A model generated the notes under the pieces. It had not been told where the DNA came from and ran no database searches. It was given only the letters and a program-made list of their open reading frames with translations. From assembly GCA_963700705.1 (NCBI GenBank), contig CAVOYQ010000006.1:124001-188000 (forward strand): a stretch of DNA of 64,000 nt, written 5' to 3'. Of this stretch, positions 27,445-36,063 are shown in pieces. This DNA comes from JAHEFT01 sp963700705 (GTDB taxonomy: Bacteria; Pseudomonadota; Gammaproteobacteria; Xanthomonadales; SZUA-36). The position numbers and the translations under genes were made by a program. Position 1 is the stretch's first letter; each line of letters starts with the position of its first letter.

Positions 27445-28401
27445 TCAGATTTGGAGTGTACCATTGAAGGCGCCAAAGGCGGGACGGTCCTTCCCCACCA
27501 TCGAGCCCACCAGTTTGAAGCGATTGCGACTCAATCCGGGCAAGCCAAACCGGCTGTAGAGGTAGGTCTCGAACAGGCGCTTGCGTTCGGACAGGCTCAG
27601 TTGGCGCCGGCATTTGTCCAGGCACAACCGGTCCTCTTCCGCATGGCGGCGCATACGCCCGGACATCACGGCCGGGTGGGTGCCTTCGAAGCGGGCGATG
27701 AACTGGCGCGGGTAGTGCTGATAATAGTAATCCGCGTCCGCCTGCACCGACGTTCCGGAACGATGCACCGCATCAGCGAACTTGCGCGCCTGCTGCTCCA
27801 CGGAATGAACATAGTCGTAACGGTAGAGGTCCGCGCCGGTATCGATGGCTTTCGGGTAACGCCCACGGGTGGAAAAATCGTCGAAAACGGCAAAGCTCAT
27901 GCCATCGCGGATCGAATACGTTCCGATATTCGGGCGGATGATTCGTGCCGTGTATTTGAATCGCCGGGGATAGGCCGCCACGTAATGCTCATAATCCGAC
28001 CAGAAAGTCAGTCGCTCGACCAGCATGGCCTCGATCAATCCATTGTCCGCATGGGTTTCCATCAGGCTGCGCAAGCCGGGCAAAGCCTTCTCGTGCAGGA
28101 TTTCATTACCTTGCAGGTACAGACACCACCGGCCACGGCAAAAGCCGAGACCGATATTGGTTTGCTGGGCCAGCAGGTATTTTCGCGGATTGACCAGGGG
28201 CGACCACTCGGTGTGAATGACCCGGACCCGGTCGTCATCCAGCATGGCGAGGTGTTCGAGCGTCTCGTCGTCACTGTCACCGGCGACCACGACGTATTCA
28301 TCGCAGATGGGTAAAGCCGACCGGATCGCCTCGATGAACGGGTAGTTCAGCCGAACGCCGTTTCGGATGATGGTCAGGCCGGATACCAGGATGTCACTCA
28401 T
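27445..28401 (-). CDS. Glycosyltransferase family 2-like protein
   Basis: A 318-residue protein with the GT-A start SGLTIIRNGVRLNYPFIEAI, then CDEYVVVAGDSDDETLE and WCLYLQGNEILHEKAL. The last lies where GT2 enzymes carry their metal-binding DXD, but here it reads QGNE, so either the metal site is altered or the protein belongs to a divergent branch. The C-terminal half is basic and aromatic-rich. No membrane helices seen. It lies 24 bp upstream of the methyltransferase, so co-transcription is likely. Confidence 0.75.
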   Translation of the reverse strand: MSDILVSGLTIIRNGVRLNYPFIEAIRSALPICDEYVVVAGDSDDETLEHLAMLDDDRVRVIHTEWSPLVNPRKYLLAQQTNIGLGFCRGRWCLYLQGNEILHEKALPGLRSLMETHADNGLIEAMLVERLTFWSDYEHYVAAYPRRFKYTARIIRPNIGTYSIRDGMSFAVFDDFSTRGRYPKAIDTGADLYRYDYVHSVEQQARKFADAVHRSGTSVQADADYYYQHYPRQFIARFEGTHPAVMSGRMRRHAEEDRLCLDKCRRQLSLSERKRLFETYLYSRFGLPGLSRNRFKLVGSMVGKDRPAFGAFNGTLQI

Positions 28402-28475
28402 GGGAGGATTTTACCCCAATAAACGGGCCTGGCTGTCTTCACCTCATAACAGGTGCAAAGTTTGTCGCGCCCGGT

Positions 28476-28641
28476 CAGTGGCCTGTAACCGCTAAAGCGG
28501 AAGAGGGATCGCGAAGGAATGGTGGTGGCTGACGCCGGTCTGGAACGAGGCTGATAGCCATAGCTATCGGCCGAGTGAAGACCAAGCCAGGCGCCAGCAG
28601 ACCGAGTGAGATGCTTTCGATTTGGCGGTTACAGACCACTA
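28476..28641. repeat. 166-bp imperfect palindromic element (structured RNA or MITE-like)
   Basis: Terminal inverted repeats of about 17 bp (CAGTGGCCTGTAACCGC at 28476-28492; GCGGTTACAGACCACTA at 28625-28641, two mismatches). Internal complementarity continues almost to the centre: ATCG/CGAT, GCTG-CGCC/GGCG-CAGC, GGTC/GACC and a 10-bp stem GGCTGATAGC/GCTATCGGCC closed by CATA around 28560. The right end coincides with the TAG stop of the radical SAM gene. It holds no convincing gene. Confidence 0.7.
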
Positions 28642-29880
28642 GTGCAGGCTGGCGTCCCGGTTTTTCGGGCAAGCCTGCAGGAAACAACCGTAATCCTTGA
28701 TTTCTTCCAGGCGGCAACTCCAGCGCAACTGGCCTTCATGCACCGTCATATCAGGGCAACCGTCGCACATGCTGGTGCGCCCGTCCGGCAGGACGTCGAT
28801 CGGCTGGATGATCATGAAAGCCTGCATGTAAACCCGATCAAACAGGGTCAATGGAGACTTGACCAGGTTTGAAAGGTAGCGCCTTCCAATCGCCCTGGCG
28901 CCGCGGTCCACCAGTGAGAAAAGGGCCATCGTGGTGCGGCCCATGCGGGTACTCCTTGCGGAGGCATAACTCATCCAGGTCCCTTTAAAGAAGTGATGGC
29001 CGGCCTGGGCGGCCTCCATGGCCTTGGGACCAACATACCCAAAACCCTGTTTTTTGCTGGCCAGGCGGGCCGCGAGCAGCCATTTGGTGGCGTTCGGGTC
29101 CTGGTCGCCGCTCAGGTAGGCGCAAGGCTGGTAATCCGGATCGAGTTCGCGAATCTTGGCCACCACGTCTTTGGCCCGAAGCATGACGTTGCCGCCCCAT
29201 TCAGGCCGCTCGTACGTGTTGTGAATGTCGACCGGTTGGCCGTTGGCAAAAACGTCAAAACCATCTCCGTAAAGCTCGGGTGTCCGGAACAGGATGAATA
29301 CCATCGTGTGGACGATGTCCGGGTGTTGCTGGGCCCATTCCATGCTTTCCTTCACCTGGTCCAGCGTATCGATGCTTACGGTCTGGTTGAACGAACACGA
29401 CAATCCGCCCTCCCTGGCCAACATTTCGGCAAACTTCTGGCGCAACGCATTATGACCGGCCTCCGTGCTGGCTTTTGAATCCGCCCGCACCTGGGTCGTG
29501 TCGATATGGAAGGTGAAGCCGTAAGCTCCTGCCAGCTTCAATTTGTGCAATAACTTTCTGCCCAGCGCCAGGCCGTTGGTATTGATGATGGGCTTCCACC
29601 CGCCATCCCTGACCATTTTGACGATTTCAACAATTTGCGGATGCACCAGCGGGTCGCCGCCGGCCAGGCTCATGCAATCGCTTTTCCGTTGTTGTTTGAA
29701 GACCGCCAGTTCTCCGGCAATCTGCTCCAGGGACTTGTGATTTTTCTTGTGCGGCCGGTAACAACCTTCGCATTCCAGGTTGCAGTCATCGGTCACTTCC
29801 AGCCAGGAAATGGCGTTGTCGGTCAACGTCCACGGCAGGCGGTAGTATTCCCTGGGGGTCAAATCGGCGACGGCATTCAT
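28639..29880 (-). CDS. Radical SAM protein with C-terminal cysteine-rich region
   Basis: A 413-residue enzyme. The radical SAM cluster motif is CNLECEGC (Cys33, Cys37, Cys40), with the SAM-binding GGDPLVH and INTNG following. The C-terminal part contains a cysteine set MCDGCPD, WSCRLEE, YGCFLQACPKN, suggesting an auxiliary iron-sulfur cluster of the SPASM/twitch kind. Substrate unknown; such enzymes modify peptides, sugars or lipids. First gene of a minus-strand group with glycosyltransferase, methyltransferase and sulfotransferase. It is not obviously a sulfatase-maturating enzyme. Its stop codon sits on the edge of a 166-bp palindrome. Confidence 0.85.
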   Translation of the reverse strand: MNAVADLTPREYYRLPWTLTDNAISWLEVTDDCNLECEGCYRPHKKNHKSLEQIAGELAVFKQQRKSDCMSLAGGDPLVHPQIVEIVKMVRDGGWKPIINTNGLALGRKLLHKLKLAGAYGFTFHIDTTQVRADSKASTEAGHNALRQKFAEMLAREGGLSCSFNQTVSIDTLDQVKESMEWAQQHPDIVHTMVFILFRTPELYGDGFDVFANGQPVDIHNTYERPEWGGNVMLRAKDVVAKIRELDPDYQPCAYLSGDQDPNATKWLLAARLASKKQGFGYVGPKAMEAAQAGHHFFKGTWMSYASARSTRMGRTTMALFSLVDRGARAIGRRYLSNLVKSPLTLFDRVYMQAFMIIQPIDVLPDGRTSMCDGCPDMTVHEGQLRWSCRLEEIKDYGCFLQACPKNRDASLH

Positions 29881-29937
29881 CGTTCGGGTCCACTTGCGGA
29901 AACTGCAATATCTTAGCCTCTGCAGTCAGGTTGGCTT

Positions 29938-31797
29938 ATGATTTACGTCATAACGTCCAATGAGCCAAAAACTGTGAAAAAAATCATCGAATGTGTGCCG
30001 AACTTCTCCGAGGGCCGCGACCTCGACGTGATCCGGCAGATCACCGATGCGATCGAAAGCGTGCAGGGCGTTCAATTGCTGGATGTAGATCCCGGAGAAA
30101 GCACCAACCGGACCGTGGTGACGTTCATCGGCGAACCCGAGCCTGTGAAGGAAGCGGCTTTCCGCGCTGTGCAGAAAGCGGCCAGTCTGATCGATATGTC
30201 AATACACCACGGCGAACACGCCCGTTTCGGAGCCACCGATGTCTGTCCTTTTGTACCGGTGGCTAATGCCACGATGGAAGAGTGTGCCGAGATCGCCCGG
30301 CAAGTGGGCAAACGGATAGGTGATGAACTGGGAATCCCGGTCTACCTGTACGAACACGCCGCGAGCACGCCCGCGCGTCGTAACCTGGCCGATGTGCGCT
30401 CGGGTGAATACGAAGGCCTGGCGGCAAAGCTGGCGAAACCGGAATGGCAGCCGGATTTCGGGCCCGCCGTTTTCAACCGGAAGTCGGGCGCGACGGCGGT
30501 GGGCGCGCGTGAGTTCCTGATCGCTTACAACATCAACCTGAACACTACCGACCGCCGTTACGCCAATGAACTCGCCTACGAGCTGCGCGCCCGCGGAAGG
30601 TGGAAACGCGAGGGTAATGTCGAGCCTTTTTACTACAAGGGCGAGGTCGTTTATTTCGAAGCCGGTAAATTTCCGGATGGCAATTCGGATTTCGTGGCCG
30701 GTTCCTTCGAAGAACTGGCAACCCACTACAAAGAAAACTACGGGCGGGACCTTGCCGAACGCTATCGCGGAATCGGCCTCGATCCGGAGAACCTGGCTGG
30801 CAGCCCGGTTTACAAGGACGGGATGTTCACCCACCTCAAGGGCATCGGCTGGGTGGTTGATGCCTACCAGCGCGCCCAGGTCTCGTTGAACCTCACCAAC
30901 TACAAGATTACTGCGCCGCACGAGGTGCTGGAAGCCACGCGGGAGCTGGCGGCGCAGCGGGGTATCGTGATCACCGGGTCGGAAGCCGTCGGCGTCGTGC
31001 CGTTCGAAGCGATGCAGCAGGCCGGCCGCTTTTATCTTCAGCGCATGCAGAAATCCACCGGGATACCTGCCCGCGACATCGTCACGACCGCGGTCCAGGC
31101 CATGGGCCTGAACGATGTCGCGGAGTTCGATATCGACAAGAAAGTCATCGGCCTGCCGGTGGCGGACGGCCCCCTCGTGAACATGAACGTTACTGATTTC
31201 ATCGACGAGGTGTCACGCGATACGCCGGCGCCCGGCGGCGGTTCGATCGCGGCGCTGGCCGGCGCCCTGGGTTCGGCCCTGGCTTCGATGGTCGTCAACC
31301 TGTCGATCGGCAAGGGCGAATATGATTCACGCTACGCAGTCCTGTGCCGCCTCGCGGAGAAAGCCCAGGGTATAAAGGATGAACTGGTGCGTGCAATCGA
31401 CGCGGACACCGAGGCTTTCAACGAGGTACTCGCCGGAATACGCATGGCCAAGGACACGCCCGAACAGATATCCACTCGCTCGAAAATCATCCGGGCGGGT
31501 TATAAAACGGCAGCCGAAGTACCTTTACGCACAGCCCGGCTTTGCAGGGAAGTGCTGGATCTCTGCCAACAGGCCGCCGATATTGGAAACCAGGCCGTGA
31601 TGAGCGATGCCGGTGTCGGCGCCTTGATGGCCTACGCCGGCGTGCAGGGTGCGATACACAACGTGCGCATCAACCTGCCCCACACCAGGGACGAGGCTTT
31701 CATTTTGAGGATGCAGGAAAAACTCGGCGCCCTGCTGTCTGAATCGAAAGCCATTTGCGCATCGATCCAGCAGCAGGTTGAAGCCAGCTATCAATAA
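29938..31797 (+). CDS. Bifunctional glutamate formimidoyltransferase / formimidoyl-THF cyclodeaminase
   Basis: A 619-residue fusion. The N-terminal half (about 13-330) is formiminotransferase (IIECVPNFSEGRD, HHGEHARFGATDVCPF, LYEHAAS), moving a formimino group from formiminoglutamate to tetrahydrofolate. The C-terminal 200 residues are cyclodeaminase (FIDEVSRDTPAPGGGSIAALAGALG), producing methenyl-THF and ammonia. The domain order equals animal FTCD; many bacteria keep these separate. It implies a histidine-to-glutamate route, but no hut genes are in the window. ATG 29938 or GTG 29974 are both possible starts; the latter matches family N-termini better. Confidence 0.92.
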   Translation: MIYVITSNEPKTVKKIIECVPNFSEGRDLDVIRQITDAIESVQGVQLLDVDPGESTNRTVVTFIGEPEPVKEAAFRAVQKAASLIDMSIHHGEHARFGATDVCPFVPVANATMEECAEIARQVGKRIGDELGIPVYLYEHAASTPARRNLADVRSGEYEGLAAKLAKPEWQPDFGPAVFNRKSGATAVGAREFLIAYNINLNTTDRRYANELAYELRARGRWKREGNVEPFYYKGEVVYFEAGKFPDGNSDFVAGSFEELATHYKENYGRDLAERYRGIGLDPENLAGSPVYKDGMFTHLKGIGWVVDAYQRAQVSLNLTNYKITAPHEVLEATRELAAQRGIVITGSEAVGVVPFEAMQQAGRFYLQRMQKSTGIPARDIVTTAVQAMGLNDVAEFDIDKKVIGLPVADGPLVNMNVTDFIDEVSRDTPAPGGGSIAALAGALGSALASMVVNLSIGKGEYDSRYAVLCRLAEKAQGIKDELVRAIDADTEAFNEVLAGIRMAKDTPEQISTRSKIIRAGYKTAAEVPLRTARLCREVLDLCQQAADIGNQAVMSDAGVGALMAYAGVQGAIHNVRINLPHTRDEAFILRMQEKLGALLSESKAICASIQQQVEASYQ

Positions 31798-31800
31798 TCC

Positions 31801-32817
31801 CTAGTTCCTGGCCTTGTCTACGATCTTGTTGGCTGCGATCCATGGCATCATCGCGCGCAAGTTCTCACCGACCTGCTCGATTCCATGCGCCGCGTTGGCC
31901 GCGCGGGCCGCGGTCATGATCGGGTAGCCGGAGGTGCCTTCCGCCAGGAATTTTTTGGCATAGCTGCCATTCTGGATATTCGCCAGCGCCTCGCGCATCG
32001 CCGCGCGTGACTGCTCGTTGATGATTTTCGGGCCGGTCAGGTATTCCCCGAATTCGGCGTTGTTCGAAATCGAGTAATTCATGTTGGCGACGCCGCCTTC
32101 GAACATAAGGTCAACGATCAGTTTCAACTCGTGCAGGCATTCGAAGTAGGCCATTTCAGCCGGATAACCGGCTTCGGTCAGCACTTCGAATCCGGCCTTC
32201 ACCAGTTCGACACAGCCGCCGCAAAGAACAGCCTGCTCGCCAAACAGGTCGGTCTCGCACTCGTCCTTGAACGTAGTTTCAATGATGCCGGTGCGACCGC
32301 CGCCAATCGCCGAGGCATAGGAAAGCGCGGTCGCCCTGGCGTTGCCGGAAGCGTCCTGTGCAACGGCGATCAGGTCAGGAATCCCCCGGCCTTTTGCAAA
32401 CTCGGACCGCACCGTGTGACCAGGCGCTTTCGGGGCAATCATGATCACGTCCAGGTCGGCGCGTGGCACCACTTCCCTGTATAGAACCGAAAAACCATGG
32501 GCAAAGGCCAGCGTGGCATCCCGCCGGATATTCGGCGCTATGTCCGCCGTGTAGAGTTGCTTGTGAAATTCATCCGGGGTCAGGATCATCACCAGATCGG
32601 CCGCGGCGACCGCCTCGGGGATGTCGGTAACTTTCAGTCCGTGAGCTTGCGCCTTGGCGATCGAGGATGAACCGGGACGCAAACCGACGGTGACATCCAC
32701 GCCGCTGTCCTGCAGGTTGCACGCATGGGCATGTCCCTGTGATCCGTAGCCGATAATGGCGACTTTCTTGCCCTTGATGATGTCCGGATCGCAGTCTTTA
32801 TCGTAAAAAACCCGCAT
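31801..32817 (-). CDS. ilvC: Ketol-acid reductoisomerase, class I
   Basis: A 338-residue NADPH-dependent enzyme of valine, leucine and isoleucine synthesis (acetolactate to dihydroxyisovalerate). Nucleotide-binding motif IIGYGSQGHAHACNL, then IAPKAPGHTVRSEF, and the Mg-binding acidic residues in ECETDLFGEQAVLCGG and EMAYFECLHELKLI are all present. Length and sequence fit the short class I form. AAGGAAA precedes the start. Divergent from the ilvY-type LysR gene, a classic arrangement implying substrate-induced activation. Confidence 0.97.
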   Translation of the reverse strand: MRVFYDKDCDPDIIKGKKVAIIGYGSQGHAHACNLQDSGVDVTVGLRPGSSSIAKAQAHGLKVTDIPEAVAAADLVMILTPDEFHKQLYTADIAPNIRRDATLAFAHGFSVLYREVVPRADLDVIMIAPKAPGHTVRSEFAKGRGIPDLIAVAQDASGNARATALSYASAIGGGRTGIIETTFKDECETDLFGEQAVLCGGCVELVKAGFEVLTEAGYPAEMAYFECLHELKLIVDLMFEGGVANMNYSISNNAEFGEYLTGPKIINEQSRAAMREALANIQNGSYAKKFLAEGTSGYPIMTAARAANAAHGIEQVGENLRAMMPWIAANKIVDKARN

Positions 32818-32868
32818 GACGTGTATTTCCTTTATGTGAATTGCCTGGAATCATAGCCGCTGAACCAT

Positions 32869-32926
32869 ATTGCGTAAAATGATATATATGCACTTTTATG
32901 ATGCGTTTTATGCAACAATAAAAGGC
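32869..32926. promoter_or_regulatory. IlvY operator / ilvC-ilvY divergent promoter
   Basis: An AT-rich island with an imperfect inverted pair ATTGCGTAAAAT (32869-32880) and TTTTATGCAACAAT (32906-32919), plus a direct repeat TGCACTTTTATG / TGCGTTTTATG. This fits LysR-type tandem operators between ilvC and ilvY. Inference from layout and symmetry. Confidence 0.6.
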
Positions 32927-33784
32927 ATGGATTCCCGCGCTTTGAAACAATTTATCGCGCTTGCTGAAAACCTGCATTTTGGACGCGCCAGCGAAACCAG
33001 TCACGTAAGTCCTTCGGCCCTGAGCCGGGGCATCCGCAGGCTGGAAGAGGAATTCGGCGCAACCCTGTTCGAGCGCAACAATCGCAGCGTGGCCCTGACC
33101 CGGGCCGGCAGCCTGTTTCTGGCCTATGCCCGGGAAAGCCTGGGATTGTGGGATTCGATCCGCAATGAGTTGATGGAGGAGTCGGGTGAACTGCACGGCG
33201 AAATCAGCATCTACTGCTCGGTTACTGCCAGTTACAGCTTCCTTTTCGATATTCTGACCCGTTTCCGGCACGACCACCCGCATGTTGAAATCAAGTTGCA
33301 CACGGGAGACCCCGAGGACGCGATCGCGCGAATCCTGGCAGGCGACGAGGATATCGCGATTGGCGCGAAACCGCTCAGACTGCAGGCGGGGCTGGCCTTC
33401 AGGCTGATCGAATTTTCCCCGCTGGTTTTCATCACCTCGAAGAGCCACCCGGCGCCGAACCTGGATGACTGGTCGGAAAACCCGATGATTCTCTCGGAGC
33501 GGGGCCTGGCGCGCCGGAGGGTGGATGAATGGTTCCGGGCGCTGGGCGTTCAACCACGGATTTATGCACAGGTCGCAGGCAACGAAGCCATCGTCAGCAT
33601 GGTGAGCCTCGGATTCGGTGTAGGAGTGGTTCCCAGGATTGTGCTGGATAACAGCCCTTTGTCCTATACGATCCGGGTGCTGGACGTGAAGCCTGGCCTG
33701 GACGATTATGAGGTTGGCCTGTTCACGCTTGAAAAGAGATTGTCCAGTCCGATAATCCATGCTTTTTGGTCACAATTGAAGTGA
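32927..33784 (+). CDS. ilvY: LysR-family activator of ilvC
   Basis: A 285-residue LysR-type regulator. The helix-turn-helix lies in LKQFIALAENLHFGRASETSHVSPSALSRGIRRLEEEF, characteristic of IlvY (HFGRAS ... SPSALSR). The effector domain follows (about 90-285). The frame is open to 32870, but MDSRALKQF at 32927 is the family start and the extension would overlap the operator. In E. coli IlvY activates ilvC in response to acetolactate or acetohydroxybutyrate; the same control is inferred here from divergent orientation. Confidence 0.93.
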   Translation: MDSRALKQFIALAENLHFGRASETSHVSPSALSRGIRRLEEEFGATLFERNNRSVALTRAGSLFLAYARESLGLWDSIRNELMEESGELHGEISIYCSVTASYSFLFDILTRFRHDHPHVEIKLHTGDPEDAIARILAGDEDIAIGAKPLRLQAGLAFRLIEFSPLVFITSKSHPAPNLDDWSENPMILSERGLARRRVDEWFRALGVQPRIYAQVAGNEAIVSMVSLGFGVGVVPRIVLDNSPLSYTIRVLDVKPGLDDYEVGLFTLEKRLSSPIIHAFWSQLK

Positions 33785-33794
33785 AAGGAATCTG

Positions 33795-34360
33795 ATGCTC
33801 AAAACCCGATATCCACTGTGCCTTTTTGTCCTCCTGTCCATTTTCAGCACGGGCGCCTACGCTACGGCTTCCGTGAAAATCCGGGAGACGCTGGAAGACT
33901 TCCGGCAACTGGGAAACGTGCCCGAAATGATGGCCGAATCCTACGGTTACGCCGTACTGCCGACCATCGGCAAAGGTGGGATCGGCATCGGCGGAGCCGG
34001 CGGCACCGGTTGCGTCTTTGCCGGTGGCAAGCACACCGGCAATATCTCGATGGGACAAGTCACGATCGGCTGGCAATTGGGCGGACAGGCCTACAGCCAG
34101 ATCATATTGTTTAAAAACGCCGACGTCGCGACTTCACCAAGGGGCAGTTCGAGTTTGGTGCAGACGCCACCGCTGTAGCCCTTACCTACGGCGCCGCCGC
34201 CGGTGCGTCTACCAAGGGCGCATCCGCAAGCGCGGGCGACTCCCGGGCAAAGGGCTCGTGGAAGCGGGGAATGGCGGTTTTCACGCTGGTCAAGGGCGGC
34301 TTGATGTACGAAGCATCCATTGGTGGTCAGAAATTCAAGTTCAAACCCGTCAGCAATTGA
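33795..34360 (+). CDS. SYLF (YSC84-like) domain protein 1, exported, one frameshift
   Basis: A signal peptide MLKTRYPLCLFVLLSIFSTG precedes a SYLF lipid-binding domain: FRQLGNVPEMMAESYGYAVLPTIGKGGIGIGGAGGTG and QVTIGWQLGGQAYSQIILF. A frame break at about 34118-34130 separates the C-terminal half, which reads DFTKGQFEFGADATAVAL and ends KFKFKPVSN at 34360. Joined, it is about 188 residues, the family's usual size. Bacterial members are periplasmic or outer-membrane associated and of unclear function. A second, diverged SYLF gene lies at 40.5 kb. Confidence 0.83.
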
Positions 34361-34421
34361 AAACCAGGGTCCCGGCCAACCCCGAACCGTATAATCGTCT
34401 ACTCGATCCAAGGAAGCCAAT

Positions 34422-36057
34422 GTGAGCGAATTAACCCATTCACCCCAGTGGAAAGCCCTCCGGTCTCACGCCGATGAGATGAAAAAAGTGCATTTACGGG
34501 ATTTGTTCGCCGATCGCTCGCGGTTTGAGCAGATGTCCATTGATAATCGTGCCCTCGGAAATTCTGCTCGACTATTCAAAAAATATCGCCACGGATAAAA
34601 CGCTCGCCTTGCTGCGGGATCTCGCCGTGTCTACCGGAGTGCCGGAACAGACCGCCGCAATGTTTTCCGGCAAAAAGATCAACTGGACTGAGAACCGGGC
34701 CGTGCTCCACGTTGCCCTGCGTAACCGTTCCAATGCGCCGATCCTGGTCGATGGCCTGGACGTAATGCCTGCAATCAACGAAGTGCTGGGCAAAATGAAG
34801 CTTCTCTGACAGCGTTCGCTCTGGATCGTGGAAAGGGGCCACGGGCAAGACGATCACGGATGTGGTCAACATCGGCATCGGCGGGTCGGACCTGGGGCCG
34901 GTGATGGTATGCACTGCCCTGCAACATTACGCCGATGGGCCGATGATTCATTTCGTGTCCAATGTCGACGGCACGGACATGGTCGAAACGCTCAAGCGGA
35001 TCCGTCCGGAAACAACGCTGTTCCTGGTGGCATCGAAAACGTTCACGACCCAGGAAACCATGACCAACGCCCACACGGCGCGCGACTGGCTGGCCGACTC
35101 CCTGGGAGAAGCGGCGATATCCCGGCATTTCGCAGCCCTTTCCACCAACGGCGAAGCCGTTTCGGCATTCGGTATCGATACCGACAACATGTTCGAATTC
35201 TGGGATTTCGTCGGTGGCCGGTATTCTCTGTGGTCCGCGATTGGGCTGTCGATCGCTATCCGCGTCGGCTTTCACCGGTTTGAAGAACTGCTCGACGGCG
35301 CCCACGCCATGGACCGGCATTTCTCGACAGTCCGCCCGAGGAAAACCTGCCGTTGACACTGGCTTTGCTGGGTATCTGGTACAACAACTTTTTCGCCGCC
35401 CAGACCAATGCCTTGCTCCCTTACGACCAGTACCTCGGCCGGTTTGCGGCTTATTTCCAGCAGGGCGACATGGAAAGCAACGGAAAAACCACCGACCGCC
35501 AGGGAAACCGGGTCGACTACGAAACCGGTCCCGTGATATGGGGGGAACCGGGCACCAACGGCCAGCACGCGTTCTATCAATTGATCCACCAGGGCACCAA
35601 GCTGATTCCGGCCGATTTCATCGGCTTCATCAACACGCTGAACCCGGTGGGCGACCACCACGACAAGTTGATGGCCAATTTCTTCGCCCAGACCGAGGCG
35701 CTGGCCTTTGGCTTGAGCGCGGAAGAGGTTGAGGGCCAACTGCGGAAAGCGGGACTTCCCGAAGTACAGGTCCGGATGCTGAAGGCGCATAAAACCTTTG
35801 AAGGAAACAAACCCACCAACAGCATCCTGATCGACACGCTGACCCCCCGCACGCTCGGATTGCTGATCGCCCTGTATGAGCACAAGATTTTTGTCCAGGG
35901 CGTCATCTGGAACATCAACAGCTTCGATCAATGGGGCGTCGAGCTGGGCAAGGTGCTGGCCGGCGTCATACTGCCGGAGTTGAAAAAAGGTGAAACCGCC
36001 GGCCACGATTGCTCGACGGCCGGCCTGATTTCACACTACCTGAAGGGGCAGAAATAA
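34422..36057 (+). CDS. pgi: Glucose-6-phosphate isomerase, three or more frameshifts
   Basis: Interconverts glucose-6-phosphate and fructose-6-phosphate. The GTG start (34422, with AAGGAAG upstream) gives MSELTHSPQWKALRSHADEM, then successive frames supply LLDYSKNIATDKTLALLRDL, VVNIGIGGSDLGP, ASKTFTTQETMTNA, FVGGRYSLWSAIGL, IWYNNFFAAQTNALLPY and the signature IWNINSFDQWGVELGK near the end. Breaks are at about 34545, 34815-34850 and 35320-35350. Every family block is present in order over about 545 residues, so the disruptions are almost certainly sequence errors in an essential-type gene. Confidence 0.92.
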
Positions 36058-36063
36058 TCCGTT

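Noticed and set aside
27025..28314. A 429-codon plus-strand frame opposite the methyltransferase and glycosyltransferase
   Set aside because: Shadow of two well-supported minus-strand genes; no signal, motif or ribosome-binding site.
28639..29880. Radical SAM protein as maturase of the two sulfatases
   Set aside because: Distant from both sulfatases, and the cysteine pattern does not clearly match the sulfatase-maturating SPASM set.
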